A stretch of 64,000 nt of DNA from NCBI GenBank assembly GCA_036563805.1, contig DATCLS010000004.1, positions 1 through 64,000 on the forward strand, in the 5' to 3' direction. Every line of letters begins with the position of its first letter. Positions within the stretch are counted from its first letter, which is position 1. The notes beneath the pieces were generated by a model. The model ran no database searches, was not told the origin of the DNA, and worked only from the letters and a program-made list of their open reading frames with translations. Shown one piece after another: positions 15,937-25,334 of this stretch. The translations under genes and the position numbers were made by a program. This DNA comes from DATCLS01 sp036563805. GTDB taxonomy: Bacteria; Actinomycetota; Acidimicrobiia; Acidimicrobiales; VFJN01.

Positions 15937-17907
15937 ATGGCAGGCATGGACATGGAGGTCACGGCGTGGGTGTCGCTGCACCACGCCATGCACCAGGGCG
16001 ACGAGCGGCGCCGGTTCTCCCGGGCGACGCTGCGGCGGATCGCCCGCTTCGCGCGGCCCCACCGCCTCGACCTGGTGGTGTTCCTGGTCCTCAGCGTCGT
16101 GGTCGCCGTCCTCGCGGTGGCCACGCCGGTGCTGGCGGGGCGGGTGGTCGACGCCATCGACCACCAGCGCGACAGCGGTGAGGTCGTCCGCCTGGCCTTC
16201 GTGATCGCCGCCATCGCCGTGGCCGAGGCGGTCGTCAGCTTCGTCACCCGGTGGCTGTCGGCCCGCATCGGCGAGGGCCTGATCCTCGACCTGCGCCGGG
16301 CCGTCTTCGACCACGTCCAGCGCATGCCGGTGGCGTTTTTCACCCGCACCCGCACCGGTGCCCTGGTCAGTCGCCTGGACAACGACGTCATCGGCGCCCA
16401 GCGGGCCTTCAGCGACACGCTGTCCGGGCTCGTGACCAACGTCGTCACGCTGGTTCTCACGGTGGCGGTCATGGTCGGGCTGTCGTGGCAGGTGACGCTG
16501 ATCTCGCTGGTGCTCCTGCCGCTGTTCGTCGTGCCCGCCCGGCGGGTGGGCCGGCGGCTGGCGGTCCTCACCCGCGAGCAGGCCGACCACAACTCGGCCA
16601 TGACGACCCAGATGACCGAGCGGTTCTCGGCCCCGGGCGCCACGCTGGTCAAGCTGTTCGGCCGGCCCGCCGACGAGTCGGCTGAGTTCGGCACCCGGGC
16701 CCGTCGGGTGCGCGACATCGGCGTGCGCCTGGCGATGGCCCAGTGGAGCTTCGTCACCGCCCTCACGTTCGTGTCGGCCCTGGCGCTGGCCCTCGTGTAC
16801 GGCCTGGGCGGCTACCTGGCGATCGAGGGGCAGCTCGACGCCGGCTCGGTCGTGGCCCTCGCCCTGCTGCTCACCCGCCTGTACGCGCCGCTGACCGCCC
16901 TGGCCAGCGCCCGGGTCGAGGTCATGACCGCGCTGGTGAGCTTCGAGCGGGTGTTCGAGGTGCTCGACCTCGAGCCGCTGATCAAGGAGAAGCCCGACGC
17001 GGTGGCGGTGCCGGAGGGGCCGGTGTCGCTCGAGTTCGACGGGGTCCGCTTCGCCTACCCGTCGGCCGACAAGGTGTCGCTCGCCTCCCTGGAGGAGGTG
17101 GCGGTGCTCGACACCCGGGCGGGCAAGGAGGTCCTCCACGACGTCTCGTTCCGGGCCGAGCCGGGGCAGCTGATCGCACTCGTCGGGCCGTCCGGCGCCG
17201 GCAAGTCGACGATCGCCTCGCTGGCCACCCGGCTCTACGACGTCGACGCCGGGGCCGTGCGCCTGTCGGGGGTCGACGTGCGCGACCTGACGTTCGACTC
17301 GATCCGCGAGACGATCGGCATGGTGACGCAGGACGGGCACCTGTTCCACGACACCGTGGCCGCCAACCTGCGGCTGGCCCGGCCCGAGGCCACCGACGAC
17401 GAGCTGTGGGACGTGCTGCGCCGGGCCCAGCTCGACGACCTGGTCCGGTCGCTGCCCAGCCAGCTCGACACCGTCGTGGGGGAGCGGGGCTACCGGTTCT
17501 CGGGCGGCGAGCGCCAGCGGCTCACGATCGCCCGGCTGCTGTTGGCCCGGCCGCGGGTCGTGGTGCTCGACGAGGCGACCGCCCACCTCGACTCCGAGTC
17601 GGAGGCGGCGGTGCAGGCGGCCCTGACCGAGGCGCTGTCGGGGCGGACGGCTCTGGTCATCGCCCATCGGCTGTCGACCATCCGGGCGGCCGACGCCATC
17701 CTCGTCGTCGAGGGCGGCCGGGTCGTCGAGCGGGGGACCCACGACGAGCTGCTGGCCGCCGGCGGCCGCTACGCCGACCTGTACCACACCCAGTTCGCCC
17801 GAGAGGGGACGGAGGCAACCGCGGGGTCGGAGGGGCCGGTCGTCGACGAGACGCCGGCCGACGTGGTGGCCGAGGCCCCGGCCGGCGACGCCGCCGCGGT
17901 CGCTTGA
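15937..17907 (+). CDS. ABC transporter, fused permease-ATPase (exporter type)
   Basis: The 656-aa half-transporter has six membrane segments in the first 320 residues, then an ATPase domain with Walker A GPSGAGKST near 417, signature FSGGERQRL near 521 and Walker B VVVLDEATAHLD. It is an MsbA/multidrug-type exporter that would work as a dimer in the membrane; the substrate is unknown. The insertion KVSLASLEEVAVLDTRAGKE just before Walker A is unusual for the A-loop region. The start is ATG 15937, though the in-frame ATG at 15946 has better spacing to GAGGGG at 15931. The C-terminus carries an Ala/Pro-rich tail. Confidence 0.92.
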   Translation: MAGMDMEVTAWVSLHHAMHQGDERRRFSRATLRRIARFARPHRLDLVVFLVLSVVVAVLAVATPVLAGRVVDAIDHQRDSGEVVRLAFVIAAIAVAEAVVSFVTRWLSARIGEGLILDLRRAVFDHVQRMPVAFFTRTRTGALVSRLDNDVIGAQRAFSDTLSGLVTNVVTLVLTVAVMVGLSWQVTLISLVLLPLFVVPARRVGRRLAVLTREQADHNSAMTTQMTERFSAPGATLVKLFGRPADESAEFGTRARRVRDIGVRLAMAQWSFVTALTFVSALALALVYGLGGYLAIEGQLDAGSVVALALLLTRLYAPLTALASARVEVMTALVSFERVFEVLDLEPLIKEKPDAVAVPEGPVSLEFDGVRFAYPSADKVSLASLEEVAVLDTRAGKEVLHDVSFRAEPGQLIALVGPSGAGKSTIASLATRLYDVDAGAVRLSGVDVRDLTFDSIRETIGMVTQDGHLFHDTVAANLRLARPEATDDELWDVLRRAQLDDLVRSLPSQLDTVVGERGYRFSGGERQRLTIARLLLARPRVVVLDEATAHLDSESEAAVQAALTEALSGRTALVIAHRLSTIRAADAILVVEGGRVVERGTHDELLAAGGRYADLYHTQFAREGTEATAGSEGPVVDETPADVVAEAPAGDAAAVA

Positions 17908-17940
17908 ACCGAGTGCCGCCGGCGGCCCACCGGTGAGACC

Positions 17941-18240
17941 ATGGCGCCCATGAGACGCACCATCACCGGGCGCCCCGGCTCGAAGCGGATGACGCTCGGC
18001 GACCTCCGCCAGTTCCTCGCCTCGATCGAGAGCATCCCCGACGAGGCCGAGGTCAAGGCCCGGGTCACGTGGGGCAAGCACCTCCGTTCCCTCACCGTCG
18101 AGGAGGAGGACGTCGGCTTCCGTGACTACCTGAAGGCGGTCGAGCCGAGCGAGGAGGCCGAGGCCGCGGCGTCGGCCGACCCCGCCAGCCCGTCCGAGGG
18201 GCGCGGCCGGTCATCCCGTCGACCGGCCCGCACTTCCTAG
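17941..18240 (+). CDS. Small hypothetical protein
   Basis: I do not recognise this 99-aa protein. The core (MTLGDLRQFLASIESIPDEA then VKARVTWGKHLRSL) reads like a compact alpha/beta fold, and the last 35 residues are Ala/Ser/Arg-rich. It follows the ABC transporter by 33 bp and converges with the GGDEF gene 23 bp away. Codon use matches its neighbours, so it is probably real. Confidence 0.65.
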   Translation: MAPMRRTITGRPGSKRMTLGDLRQFLASIESIPDEAEVKARVTWGKHLRSLTVEEEDVGFRDYLKAVEPSEEAEAAASADPASPSEGRGRSSRRPARTS

Positions 18241-18263
18241 TCGGCCACGTCGGCTCAGTCGGG

Positions 18264-20039
18264 CTAGTCGGCGACGGGTTCCCGGACCCGCGACGGGTCC
18301 CGCCGGGCGAGCCGCTTGCTGCGCTTGGTCTCGTACAGCGAGGCGTCGGCCCGGCGGACGACCTCGTCGGGCGGCGCCGTGGCCAGGCCGGCGCTGGCAC
18401 CGACCGTGATCGTCGGTCCGAGATCGAGGCGGATGGGCTCGCCGATGGCGGCCACGATGCGCTCGACCACTGCGGTGAGGTCGGGCTCGCCGGCGGGCGG
18501 TCGGCCCTCGCCGACGAGCGACTTACCGGCCCCGCCCGGCCCGGTGGGCACGCCATCGTCCGGGCCCGGGCCGAGGGGCGGGCGGTGCGCCCCGTCCGCC
18601 CCGCCCAGTAGCCCGTTCGGCTCGGCGGGCGCCCCGCCGGCCGTCCCGGTCCCCTCGGCGAACACCACCGCGAACTCGTCGCCGCCGAGCCGCACGACCA
18701 GGTCGTCCTCCCGGACGGCGGCGACGATCCGGTCGGCCACCTCCCGCAGCACGGCATCGCCCACGTCGTGGCCGTAGGTGTCGTTCACCGGCTTGAAGTC
18801 GTCGAGGTCGACGATGGCCATCGTCACCGGGCCGGCCACGGCGTCGAGCCGGCGGCGCAGGGCCGACCGGTTGCCCACGCCCGTGAGCGGGTCGGTGGCC
18901 GCGGCCCGCTGGAGCGCGTGCTGCCGGCGCTGCTCGCCCAGGACCAGCGTGGCCAGCCGCATGGCCTGGCGCAGCCCCTGCTCGGTGGCGATGTTGAGCT
19001 CGACCGCCAGGCGGGCCCACACGACCACACACCCGAGCACGTCGCCGGTCGAGGCCTCGATCAGTGGGAACGTCCAAGCCGAGCGATAGCCCTGCGCCCG
19101 GGCGGTGGCGGCGAGGTCGTCGGGGAAGCCGGCGAAGTCCGTCGGGGCCCGGGGCAGCCCGTCGGTCACGCTCGGCCGCCACCACCCCTCGTCGGCGACG
19201 AGGCTGGCGGCGGGGTCGTCCGGCCGGGTGCCCACCACCGGGCGGCCGTCGATCAGGCCGACCACCGCGGCCGCCCCCAGGTAGCGGGGCACGAGGCTGG
19301 CGCAGGCGCCCAGCACCTCGGGCAGCGGGGCGTCGGCCGTCAGCAGGTCGACGACGTGGCCGACGCCGTCGACCTCGCCCCCGACCTTGCGGCCGATCAC
19401 GAGCAGGCCCCGGACGACCGGGTCGTGCAGCAGGTTGTGGACCGTCGACTCCACCGTCTGCCAGCCGCCGTCGGGCGCCCGCAGCCGGTAACGCAGCGGC
19501 TCGATCACCGGGACGCCGTCGCCCTGCTCGCGGCAGGCGGCCCGCAGCTGGCCGATGGCGTGGGTGATGCGCACGACGTCCTCGGGGTGGACGCGCTCGA
19601 GCGCGTCGCGGCCCGGGCGGCCGTCGGGGTCGGTCCCCGTGATCCAGGTGGCCGACCGGCTCAGCCAGCGGGACCGCATGTCGGCGTCGATCAGCGTGAC
19701 GAAGGCCGTGGGGGCGCGGTCGAGCGCCCGGACGAGCCGGACGGCGACGTCGGGCGGCACCTCCGGCGCATCGTCGCCCGGGTCGGCCGGCGCGCTGCCC
19801 CGAGCGGCCGCGTCGCCCGCGGCGGGGTGCCGGTCGGACGGCGCGTCGGTCACGCCGGCGCTGCCCTGAGCGGCCGCGTCGCCCGCGGCAGGGCGCCCGC
19901 CGGGCTCCCCGTCGGACGCACCGGCGCCGGAGGCGTCGCCGCCCCCCGTCGGGGGCGGGTCGCCTCCACCGGGGTCGCCGCCGGAGCCCCCACCGGGCAC
20001 CACGTCACCCCGGACGTCCGCGCCTTCCTCGTCGCTCAT
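18264..20039 (-). CDS. PAS-GAF-like-GGDEF diguanylate cyclase
   Basis: The 591-aa protein begins with about 120 disordered residues that include a duplicated AAGDAAAxGSA segment. A PAS-like domain (TAFVTLIDADMRSRWLSRSA) and a GAF-like domain follow. The GGDEF domain has an intact GGDEFAVVF active site near 452 and the inhibitory RxxD motif (REDD) five residues before it, so c-di-GMP synthesis with product inhibition is expected. A roughly 50-residue Gly/Pro-rich insert directly follows GGDEFAVVF. No membrane segment is visible. It is divergent from narK. Confidence 0.9.
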   Translation of the reverse strand: MSDEEGADVRGDVVPGGGSGGDPGGGDPPPTGGGDASGAGASDGEPGGRPAAGDAAAQGSAGVTDAPSDRHPAAGDAAARGSAPADPGDDAPEVPPDVAVRLVRALDRAPTAFVTLIDADMRSRWLSRSATWITGTDPDGRPGRDALERVHPEDVVRITHAIGQLRAACREQGDGVPVIEPLRYRLRAPDGGWQTVESTVHNLLHDPVVRGLLVIGRKVGGEVDGVGHVVDLLTADAPLPEVLGACASLVPRYLGAAAVVGLIDGRPVVGTRPDDPAASLVADEGWWRPSVTDGLPRAPTDFAGFPDDLAATARAQGYRSAWTFPLIEASTGDVLGCVVVWARLAVELNIATEQGLRQAMRLATLVLGEQRRQHALQRAAATDPLTGVGNRSALRRRLDAVAGPVTMAIVDLDDFKPVNDTYGHDVGDAVLREVADRIVAAVREDDLVVRLGGDEFAVVFAEGTGTAGGAPAEPNGLLGGADGAHRPPLGPGPDDGVPTGPGGAGKSLVGEGRPPAGEPDLTAVVERIVAAIGEPIRLDLGPTITVGASAGLATAPPDEVVRRADASLYETKRSKRLARRDPSRVREPVAD

Positions 20040-20178
20040 GGCGCGCGCCAGCCCATGCTGCCCCCCTGCATCTCCGCCCGCTCGGATGCGGGACGGGATC
20101 CTCTCCGCAGCGTACGCGTCGCCGCCCGCTACGTCATCTAGATGACGCCAGGCTCACAAAGTGCGGGTGAGGCGATGA

Positions 20179-20191
20179 GCGAAACGTTCGC
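20179..20191. promoter_or_regulatory. Small perfect dyad upstream of narK
   Basis: GCGAAACGTTCGC has 5-bp arms around ACG and lies in the divergent GGDEF/narK region. Its AACGTT core recurs at 57853-57873 before the cyclase gene. A shared regulator is only a possibility. Confidence 0.35.
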
Positions 20192-20265
20192 CTGAGGAAA
20201 CCACGGGCGGCGACGGCTCCCGCATGATGCCGGCGTCCGTAGGCCGCCGAACGGGAGGTTCGCCC

Positions 20266-21654
20266 GTGGCCCTGACCACCGACACCGTCCTCACGGGCGC
20301 ACCGGTCGCGACCGAGACCGGTCGGCCCCGATCCCACTGGATCGACGACTGGCGCCCGGAGGACCCGACGTTCTGGGAGACGACCGGCAAGCGCATCGCC
20401 CGCCGCAACCTGTGGTTCTCGATCTTCTCCGAGCACCTCGGGTTCTCGGTGTGGACCATGTGGTCGGTCTTCGTGCTGTTCCTCGGACCCGAGTACGGGT
20501 TCGACCCCGGCCAGAAGTTCCTGATGACCACGCTGCCCGCTGCCGCCGGGTCGCTGCTCCGCCTGCCCTACACGTTCGCGGTGGCCAAGATCGGCGGCCG
20601 CAACTGGACGATCATCAGCTCGGCCCTGCTGCTCCTGCCGTGCTTCATGGCGGCGGCCGTCATCGAGCCCGGCGTGTCGTTCGGCACGATGCTGGCCATC
20701 GCCACGGTGGCCGGCGTGGGCGGCGGCAACTTCTCGTCGTCGATGGCCAACATCGACTCGTTCTTCCCGCAGCGGCTGAAGGGCTGGGCGCTCGGCCTGA
20801 ACGCCGGCGGCGGCAACCTGGGCGTGGCCGTGGTGCAGCTCGTGGGCCTCCTCGTGCTGGAGACCGCCGGCCCCGACCACCCCCGGATCCTGCTCGGCAT
20901 CTACATCCCGCTCGTGGTCGTCGCCGCCCTGTGCGCCGCCGTGTGGATGGACAACCTGACGTGCGCCACCAACGAGAAGCGGGCGATGCGCGACGTGATG
21001 CACGACCGCCACACGTACATCATGTCGTTCCTCTACATCGGGACGTTCGGGTCGTTCATCGGCTACGGGTTCGCCTTCGGGCAGGTGCTGCTCGTGCAGT
21101 TCCCCGAGTACTACGACACGCCTGTCCGGGCCGCCTACGTCACGTTCCTCGGGCCGCTGCTCGGGTCGCTCATCCGGCCGGTCGGCGGCTGGCTGTCGGA
21201 CAAGCTCAGCGGCTCCGCCGTCACGTTCTGGAACTTCCTGGCCATGGCCATCGGCGCCGGGATCGTGCTGGCCGCCTCCCAGACCGAGTCGCTGCCGCTG
21301 TTCATCGTCGGCTTCGTGACCCTGTTCGTGCTGAGCGGCATCGGCAACGGCTCGACCTACAAGATGATCCCGGCGATCTTCGCCGCCAAGGCCCGGGCGG
21401 CCACGGCGGCGGGTGCCGATCCCGACGCCGAGGCGGCCAAGGCCCGGCGCCTGTCGGGCGCGCTCATCGGCATCGCCGGGGCGGTCGGCGCCTTCGGCGG
21501 CGTGCTGGTCAACGTCGCCCTGCGCCAGTCGTTCCTGTCGTCCGGCACCGGCGACGGCGCCTACATCGGCTTCATCGCCTTCTACGTCGCCTGCCTGGCC
21601 GTCACCTGGTACGTGTACCGGCGGCCGTCGCGGACGGGGCTCGAGGGGGTCTGA
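20266..21654 (+). CDS. narK: NarK-type nitrate/nitrite transporter (MFS)
   Basis: This 462-aa membrane protein has twelve predicted segments and the NarK nitrate-signature glycine runs (AGVGGGNFSSSMANIDSFFP; GLNAGGGNLGVAVVQ). It would exchange nitrate for nitrite or import nitrate with protons. The start is GTG 20266, with GGGAGG 7 nt upstream; the frame is open further back but lacks a ribosome site. There is no nitrate or nitrite reductase gene in the window, so assimilation versus respiration cannot be decided. Confidence 0.93.
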   Translation: MALTTDTVLTGAPVATETGRPRSHWIDDWRPEDPTFWETTGKRIARRNLWFSIFSEHLGFSVWTMWSVFVLFLGPEYGFDPGQKFLMTTLPAAAGSLLRLPYTFAVAKIGGRNWTIISSALLLLPCFMAAAVIEPGVSFGTMLAIATVAGVGGGNFSSSMANIDSFFPQRLKGWALGLNAGGGNLGVAVVQLVGLLVLETAGPDHPRILLGIYIPLVVVAALCAAVWMDNLTCATNEKRAMRDVMHDRHTYIMSFLYIGTFGSFIGYGFAFGQVLLVQFPEYYDTPVRAAYVTFLGPLLGSLIRPVGGWLSDKLSGSAVTFWNFLAMAIGAGIVLAASQTESLPLFIVGFVTLFVLSGIGNGSTYKMIPAIFAAKARAATAAGADPDAEAAKARRLSGALIGIAGAVGAFGGVLVNVALRQSFLSSGTGDGAYIGFIAFYVACLAVTWYVYRRPSRTGLEGV

Positions 21655-21704
21655 CCACCGCCCGCCCGACGCCGGACCTGGCGCGACGTCGATGGCCGGA
21701 GCCT

Positions 21705-21768
21705 GGGAGACGCGTCTCCCGGGCCCCGGGCGCGCCGACCGGCCGAGCTGCCTGGCGGTCGGCGCGCC
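21705..21768. terminator. Two strong hairpins between convergent narK and the GT-C-like gene
   Basis: GGGAGACGCGTCTCCC (21705-21720) is a perfect palindrome. It is followed by an inverted repeat with 12-bp arms, GGCGCGCCGACC (21729-21740) and GGTCGGCGCGCC (21757-21768). The second arm abuts the stop of the minus-strand gene. Together they can serve as a bidirectional terminator. Confidence 0.6.
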
Positions 21769-23523
21769 TCACGCCTCCCCGCCGGCCCCCAGGGCGGCGA
21801 GCGTCGGGGGCGGCTCGGCGGCGTCGGCGTCGGGCCGAGGGTCGAGGGCGAAGACCCGGGTCACCCGGCCCTCGGCGCGGGCCTCGTGGACGAGGCGGAG
21901 CCCCCAGGCGCCGGTGTCGCCCGCGGTCCACTCGCCGTCGCCCGCCAGCAGCGGCAGGAGCCGGGGTCGGACGTCGCGGGCGTGAGACTCGTCCACGACC
22001 AGGTAGCGGACGCCGTGATGGCGGGCGAAACGCAGGATCCCGTCCACGTCGGCGTCGGGCATGGCCACCGCCGGCCGGCCGGCATAGAGCTCGACCACCG
22101 CGCTGCGGGCCATGACCCGGTCGGACGGGGCGGTGTGGTCGGCGATCCACTCGCCGGCCCGCCGCTGGTCGGTCTCGTCGTCCGGGTGCCCGAACCCCCG
22201 GTCGCCCACGAAGCCCGCCAGCGACGCCAACGCCAGGGCGGCCAGCGTGCCGACCAGCACCGGCACCCGCCACCGGCCGGCCAGCGTCGGCCAGGCGGCG
22301 CCGGCGAGGACAGCGGCCGCCACCACCGTGACGACCAGCGGCGCAGGGTGGACGAGGACCGCGAGGGCGACCGCCACCGGCAGCGACCCGACCGCGACCA
22401 CCAGCCGGACCGGCCCCGAGCGGCGCCGCCGCCAGGCGCCCACCGCGGCCAGCGCCCAGGCCGGCAGGGGGAGGAGCCACCACCCGCCGACGTTCCTGAC
22501 CAGCGCCGCCCCGTTGGCGGCCAGGACGCCGGCGTACCCGACGGGGTCGTCCGCCGCCAGCTCGGACCGCGGGGTGTGGCGGGCGGCGGCCGGCGTCAGG
22601 CCCAGCCCCGACTCGTCCAGCTCGAAGAGCGCCCGGTCGCGGGCGGAGCGGTCGCCGCGGGCCGCGGCGTGCCAGGCCTCGACCGAGGCGTCGCGGGACT
22701 CGGCGGTCGCTCGCCACCCGCCCGTGTGGTCGTGGAGGAACCGGGCGTAGGGGGCGAGGCACAGGGCGAGCGGCAGGACGAAGGCGCCGACCAGCGCCAG
22801 CCCCGGGCCCCAGCGCCCCCGGCCCGGGTCCGCCGGCGGGCGGGCGGCCAGGACCAGCACCGCCGCGCCCAGCGGGGCGGCGACGGCCAGGCCCTCGGGC
22901 CGGGTCAGGGCGGCGAGGCCGGCCAGCAGCCCGGCGCCCGCCACCCGCAGCAGCGGGCGCCGGCCATCGACCCCGGCGGTGTCCCCAGCGGCCCCGCGGC
23001 CGGACCCCGCGGAGACGACCAACCACACCGCAGCAGCCACCAGGAGGACGAGGACGGCCTCGGCGACGGTAGTCTGCGTGGCCGGCAGCGTCGCCAGCCC
23101 CGGGGCGAGGGCCGCCACCCAGGCGGTGACGACGCCGGCGGCCGGCCCGGCGAGGCGCCGGCCCAGCAGCGCCAGCGGCACGATGGCCGCCGCGCCGGCC
23201 AGGACCGTGAGCGCAACCGCCCCGACGTGCGGGTCGGGCAGGACCCGGTCGGCGAGGCCGAGCAGGATCGGCACGAAGGGCGGGACCTGCGTCTCGGGGA
23301 CCCCGCCCCGGGCGAAGCCGTCGCCGTCGAGCAGCGACAGGCCCGGCTGCAGGAGCGCGGCCTCGCGACGGGACGGCGCGCCGTCGAAGACCCCGATGGC
23401 GATCCGCAGGGCCAAGCCGGCGACCACGGCGGCGCCGACCCCGAGGGCGAAGCGGTCGGCGGGCAGTTCCCCGGCGGCCGCGGCCGGGGTGTCGGGCGGG
23501 GACGGTGCGATGCTCGTCGCCAC
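21769..23523 (-). CDS. Multi-pass membrane protein, GT-C glycosyltransferase-like
   Basis: The 584-aa protein has about ten membrane segments and then a soluble region. An early periplasmic loop (SRREAALLQPGLSLLDGDGF) precedes TM2, where GT-C/ArnT-type mannosyltransferases carry acidic residues. Later, ALTRPEGLAVAAP is a common motif in such enzymes. A polyprenyl-phosphate sugar transferase of the envelope is the best guess, but the family assignment is by architecture rather than strong motif. The start is GTG 23523. No partner glycosylation genes are adjacent. Confidence 0.65.
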   Translation of the reverse strand: MATSIAPSPPDTPAAAAGELPADRFALGVGAAVVAGLALRIAIGVFDGAPSRREAALLQPGLSLLDGDGFARGGVPETQVPPFVPILLGLADRVLPDPHVGAVALTVLAGAAAIVPLALLGRRLAGPAAGVVTAWVAALAPGLATLPATQTTVAEAVLVLLVAAAVWLVVSAGSGRGAAGDTAGVDGRRPLLRVAGAGLLAGLAALTRPEGLAVAAPLGAAVLVLAARPPADPGRGRWGPGLALVGAFVLPLALCLAPYARFLHDHTGGWRATAESRDASVEAWHAAARGDRSARDRALFELDESGLGLTPAAARHTPRSELAADDPVGYAGVLAANGAALVRNVGGWWLLPLPAWALAAVGAWRRRRSGPVRLVVAVGSLPVAVALAVLVHPAPLVVTVVAAAVLAGAAWPTLAGRWRVPVLVGTLAALALASLAGFVGDRGFGHPDDETDQRRAGEWIADHTAPSDRVMARSAVVELYAGRPAVAMPDADVDGILRFARHHGVRYLVVDESHARDVRPRLLPLLAGDGEWTAGDTGAWGLRLVHEARAEGRVTRVFALDPRPDADAAEPPPTLAALGAGGEA

Positions 23524-23692
23524 GGCGCGACGTTAGACAGTGACGGTCATCGCGCCGGGCGGCGCGCTTGCGACCGGGGGTGGGGCGGGTACGGAACCCC
23601 GGGAACGACCGGCGGATCCGGTGCCGGGGCCGCGATGAGTTCGCGGTGGCCGCCGGGTCTCCACTGATGAGCCGCGCGAAGGAGGTGACGGG

Positions 23693-24079
23693 TTGGCTGC
23701 GACAGAGGAGTCCCCGGCGACGCTCGTGCTGGGCCTCCGGGGGACCATCAGCCGATCCGAGGTCGCCGACCTGTGCGAGCAGGTCCGCCGCCTGCTCGAG
23801 GGCAGCGCCGCCCGGCACCTGGTGTGCGACGTCGGCGACATGATCACCCGCGACGTGGGGGCGCTCGACGCCCTCGCCCGCTTGGCCCTGACCGTGCGGC
23901 GGCTGGGCCGCGAGGTCTGGCTGCGAGGGGCGTGCCCCGAGCTGCTGACGCTGGTGGCCCTGGCCGGGCTCGAGGACGTGCTGCCGGCCGAGCCCGGCCC
24001 CTGCGACCCGCCCGGGGGCGAGCCCGGGGAGCCGCCCGGCGACCAGGCCGCCGGCCCGCCCGCCGGCCCCTCCCCGTGA
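23693..24079 (+). CDS. STAS-domain protein (anti-sigma factor antagonist-like)
   Basis: The 128-aa product has a STAS fold in its first 95 residues (LVLGLRGTISRSEVADLCEQ; ARHLVCDVGDMITRDVGALD), followed by a Pro/Gly-rich tail. The conserved phosphorylated serine of SpoIIAA-type antagonists is not obvious: the equivalent loop reads DMITRDVGALD, so control by phosphorylation may be lost. TTG 23693 is chosen because AAGGAGGTGA lies 7 nt upstream, the best ribosome site in this region. No kinase or sigma factor is adjacent. Confidence 0.8.
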   Translation: MAATEESPATLVLGLRGTISRSEVADLCEQVRRLLEGSAARHLVCDVGDMITRDVGALDALARLALTVRRLGREVWLRGACPELLTLVALAGLEDVLPAEPGPCDPPGGEPGEPPGDQAAGPPAGPSP

Positions 24080-24190
24080 CCACGGCCACGCTCGTCGCCG
24101 GCCGGACGCCCTGGGTAGCGTGGACGACGATGACCGCCACGACGCGCACACCCGGGACCGGGCCGGGCTGAGGACCGGAGGCGGCGCGCC

Positions 24191-24865
24191 ATGGTCAGGA
24201 AGGCGCTCGACGCGGTCGACGGCCTGCGCGAGCGCAAGAAGCAGCGGACCCGGGAGGCGATCGTCGACGCCGCCCTCGACCTGTTCGAGCGGCAGGGCTT
24301 CGACGCCACCACGGTGGAGGACATCGCGGCCGCGGCCGAGGTCTCGCCCCGCACGTTCTTCCGCTACTTCGACAGCAAGCTCGACGTGGTCATGTCGCAC
24401 ACCAAGGAGGCCCGGGAGGCCGAGCACCCCCCGTTCGCCGACCTGGCCCACGCCGCGCCCGAGAAGGGTCCGGTGACCGCCACCCACGAGATGGTGCGCG
24501 AGCTGGTCGCCACGCTGTTCACCCCGGAGGGGTCCGACGCCTCGACGATGCTGCGCGAGCTGAAGGTGGCCATGACCACCCCCAGCCTGCGGGCGCTCGC
24601 CCTCGAGCACTTCCACGACGACCACGACGAGATGACCGAGGCGTACGCGGCGCGGCTGGGGCTCGACCCCAACTCGCTCAAGCCCCGCCTCCTGGCCGGG
24701 GTGGTCGCCACCACGCTGTGGGCGGTCCTCGACCGGTGGGTGGCCGACGGCGCCGACCCCGACCGGCTCGGCCCCATGGTCGACGAGGCGTTCGCGCTGC
24801 TGGCCTCGGGCTTCGACCGGTCGACGCCCGACCGACCGGCGCCCGATCGACCGGCGTCCGACTGA
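24191..24865 (+). CDS. TetR-family transcriptional regulator
   Basis: The 224-aa protein has an N-terminal TetR HTH (REAIVDAALDLFERQGFDAT, then TVEDIAAAAEVSPRTFFRYF) and a variable helical ligand domain. The C-terminus ends in a short repeat of DRPAPD. The PRTFFRYF form is common in MftR/AcrR-like actinobacterial regulators. Its target is not evident: the preceding 111 bp contain no clear dyad and its neighbours are unrelated. Confidence 0.9.
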   Translation: MVRKALDAVDGLRERKKQRTREAIVDAALDLFERQGFDATTVEDIAAAAEVSPRTFFRYFDSKLDVVMSHTKEAREAEHPPFADLAHAAPEKGPVTATHEMVRELVATLFTPEGSDASTMLRELKVAMTTPSLRALALEHFHDDHDEMTEAYAARLGLDPNSLKPRLLAGVVATTLWAVLDRWVADGADPDRLGPMVDEAFALLASGFDRSTPDRPAPDRPASD

Positions 24866-24866
24866 C

Positions 24867-24885
24867 CGGGGCGCCCAGCGCCCCG
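24867..24885. terminator. Hairpin between convergent tetR and S4 genes
   Basis: CGGGGCGC and GCGCCCCG form a perfect 8-bp stem with a 3-nt loop. It begins directly after the tetR stop and lies 9 bp from the stop of the minus-strand S4 gene. Confidence 0.55.
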
Positions 24886-24893
24886 CAGCCTCG

Positions 24894-25268
24894 TCAGCGG
24901 GCCCGGAAGCGGTCGAGCTGGCGCCGCTCGCGCTTCGTGGGCCGCCCGGCGCCCCGGGGCCGGGCGAACGGGGGCGGCATCCGCTCCTCCTTGGGCGGGG
25001 GCGGTGGGCTGTGGTCGACGACGCACTCGGCGGCCACCGGGGCGCCGACCCGCTTGTCGATGACCCGGGCCACCTCGAGCACCCGGCGGCGGCCCCCGGC
25101 GGTCGCCTCGACCCGGTCGCCGACCCGAACCGGGGCGGACGGCTTGGCCGGCGAGCCGTTCACCCGGACGTGGCCGCCCCGGCAGGCCTCGGTCGCCGCG
25201 CCGCGGGTCTTGTAGAGCCGCACGGCCCACAGCCATCGGTCCACCCTCGTCGATTCCACGCCCGCCAT
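24894..25268 (-). CDS. S4-domain RNA-binding protein (Hsp15-like)
   Basis: The 124-aa protein is an S4 domain (TRVDRWLWAVRLYKTRGAAT, then GGHVRVNGSPAKPSAPVRVG) with a basic C-terminal tail ending GRPTKRERRQLDRFRAR. It matches the Hsp15/HslR group, which binds 50S subunits carrying stalled nascent chains and helps recycle them. ATG 25268 is used. The 66 bp upstream hold two copies of GGGTGGCCCCGCCGGGC and nothing else. Confidence 0.88.
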   Translation of the reverse strand: MAGVESTRVDRWLWAVRLYKTRGAATEACRGGHVRVNGSPAKPSAPVRVGDRVEATAGGRRRVLEVARVIDKRVGAPVAAECVVDHSPPPPPKEERMPPPFARPRGAGRPTKRERRQLDRFRAR

Positions 25269-25334
25269 TGTCGCCGCCGGGTGGCCCCGCCGGGCAGTCC
25301 CGGGTGGCCCCGCCGGGCGGCCCAGCGCCGTCCC

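Noticed and set aside
23524..23692. ATG-initiated frames upstream of the STAS gene considered as its real start
   Set aside because: The TTG at 23693 has an ideal AAGGAGGTGA at 7-nt spacing, while the upstream frames lack STAS similarity.
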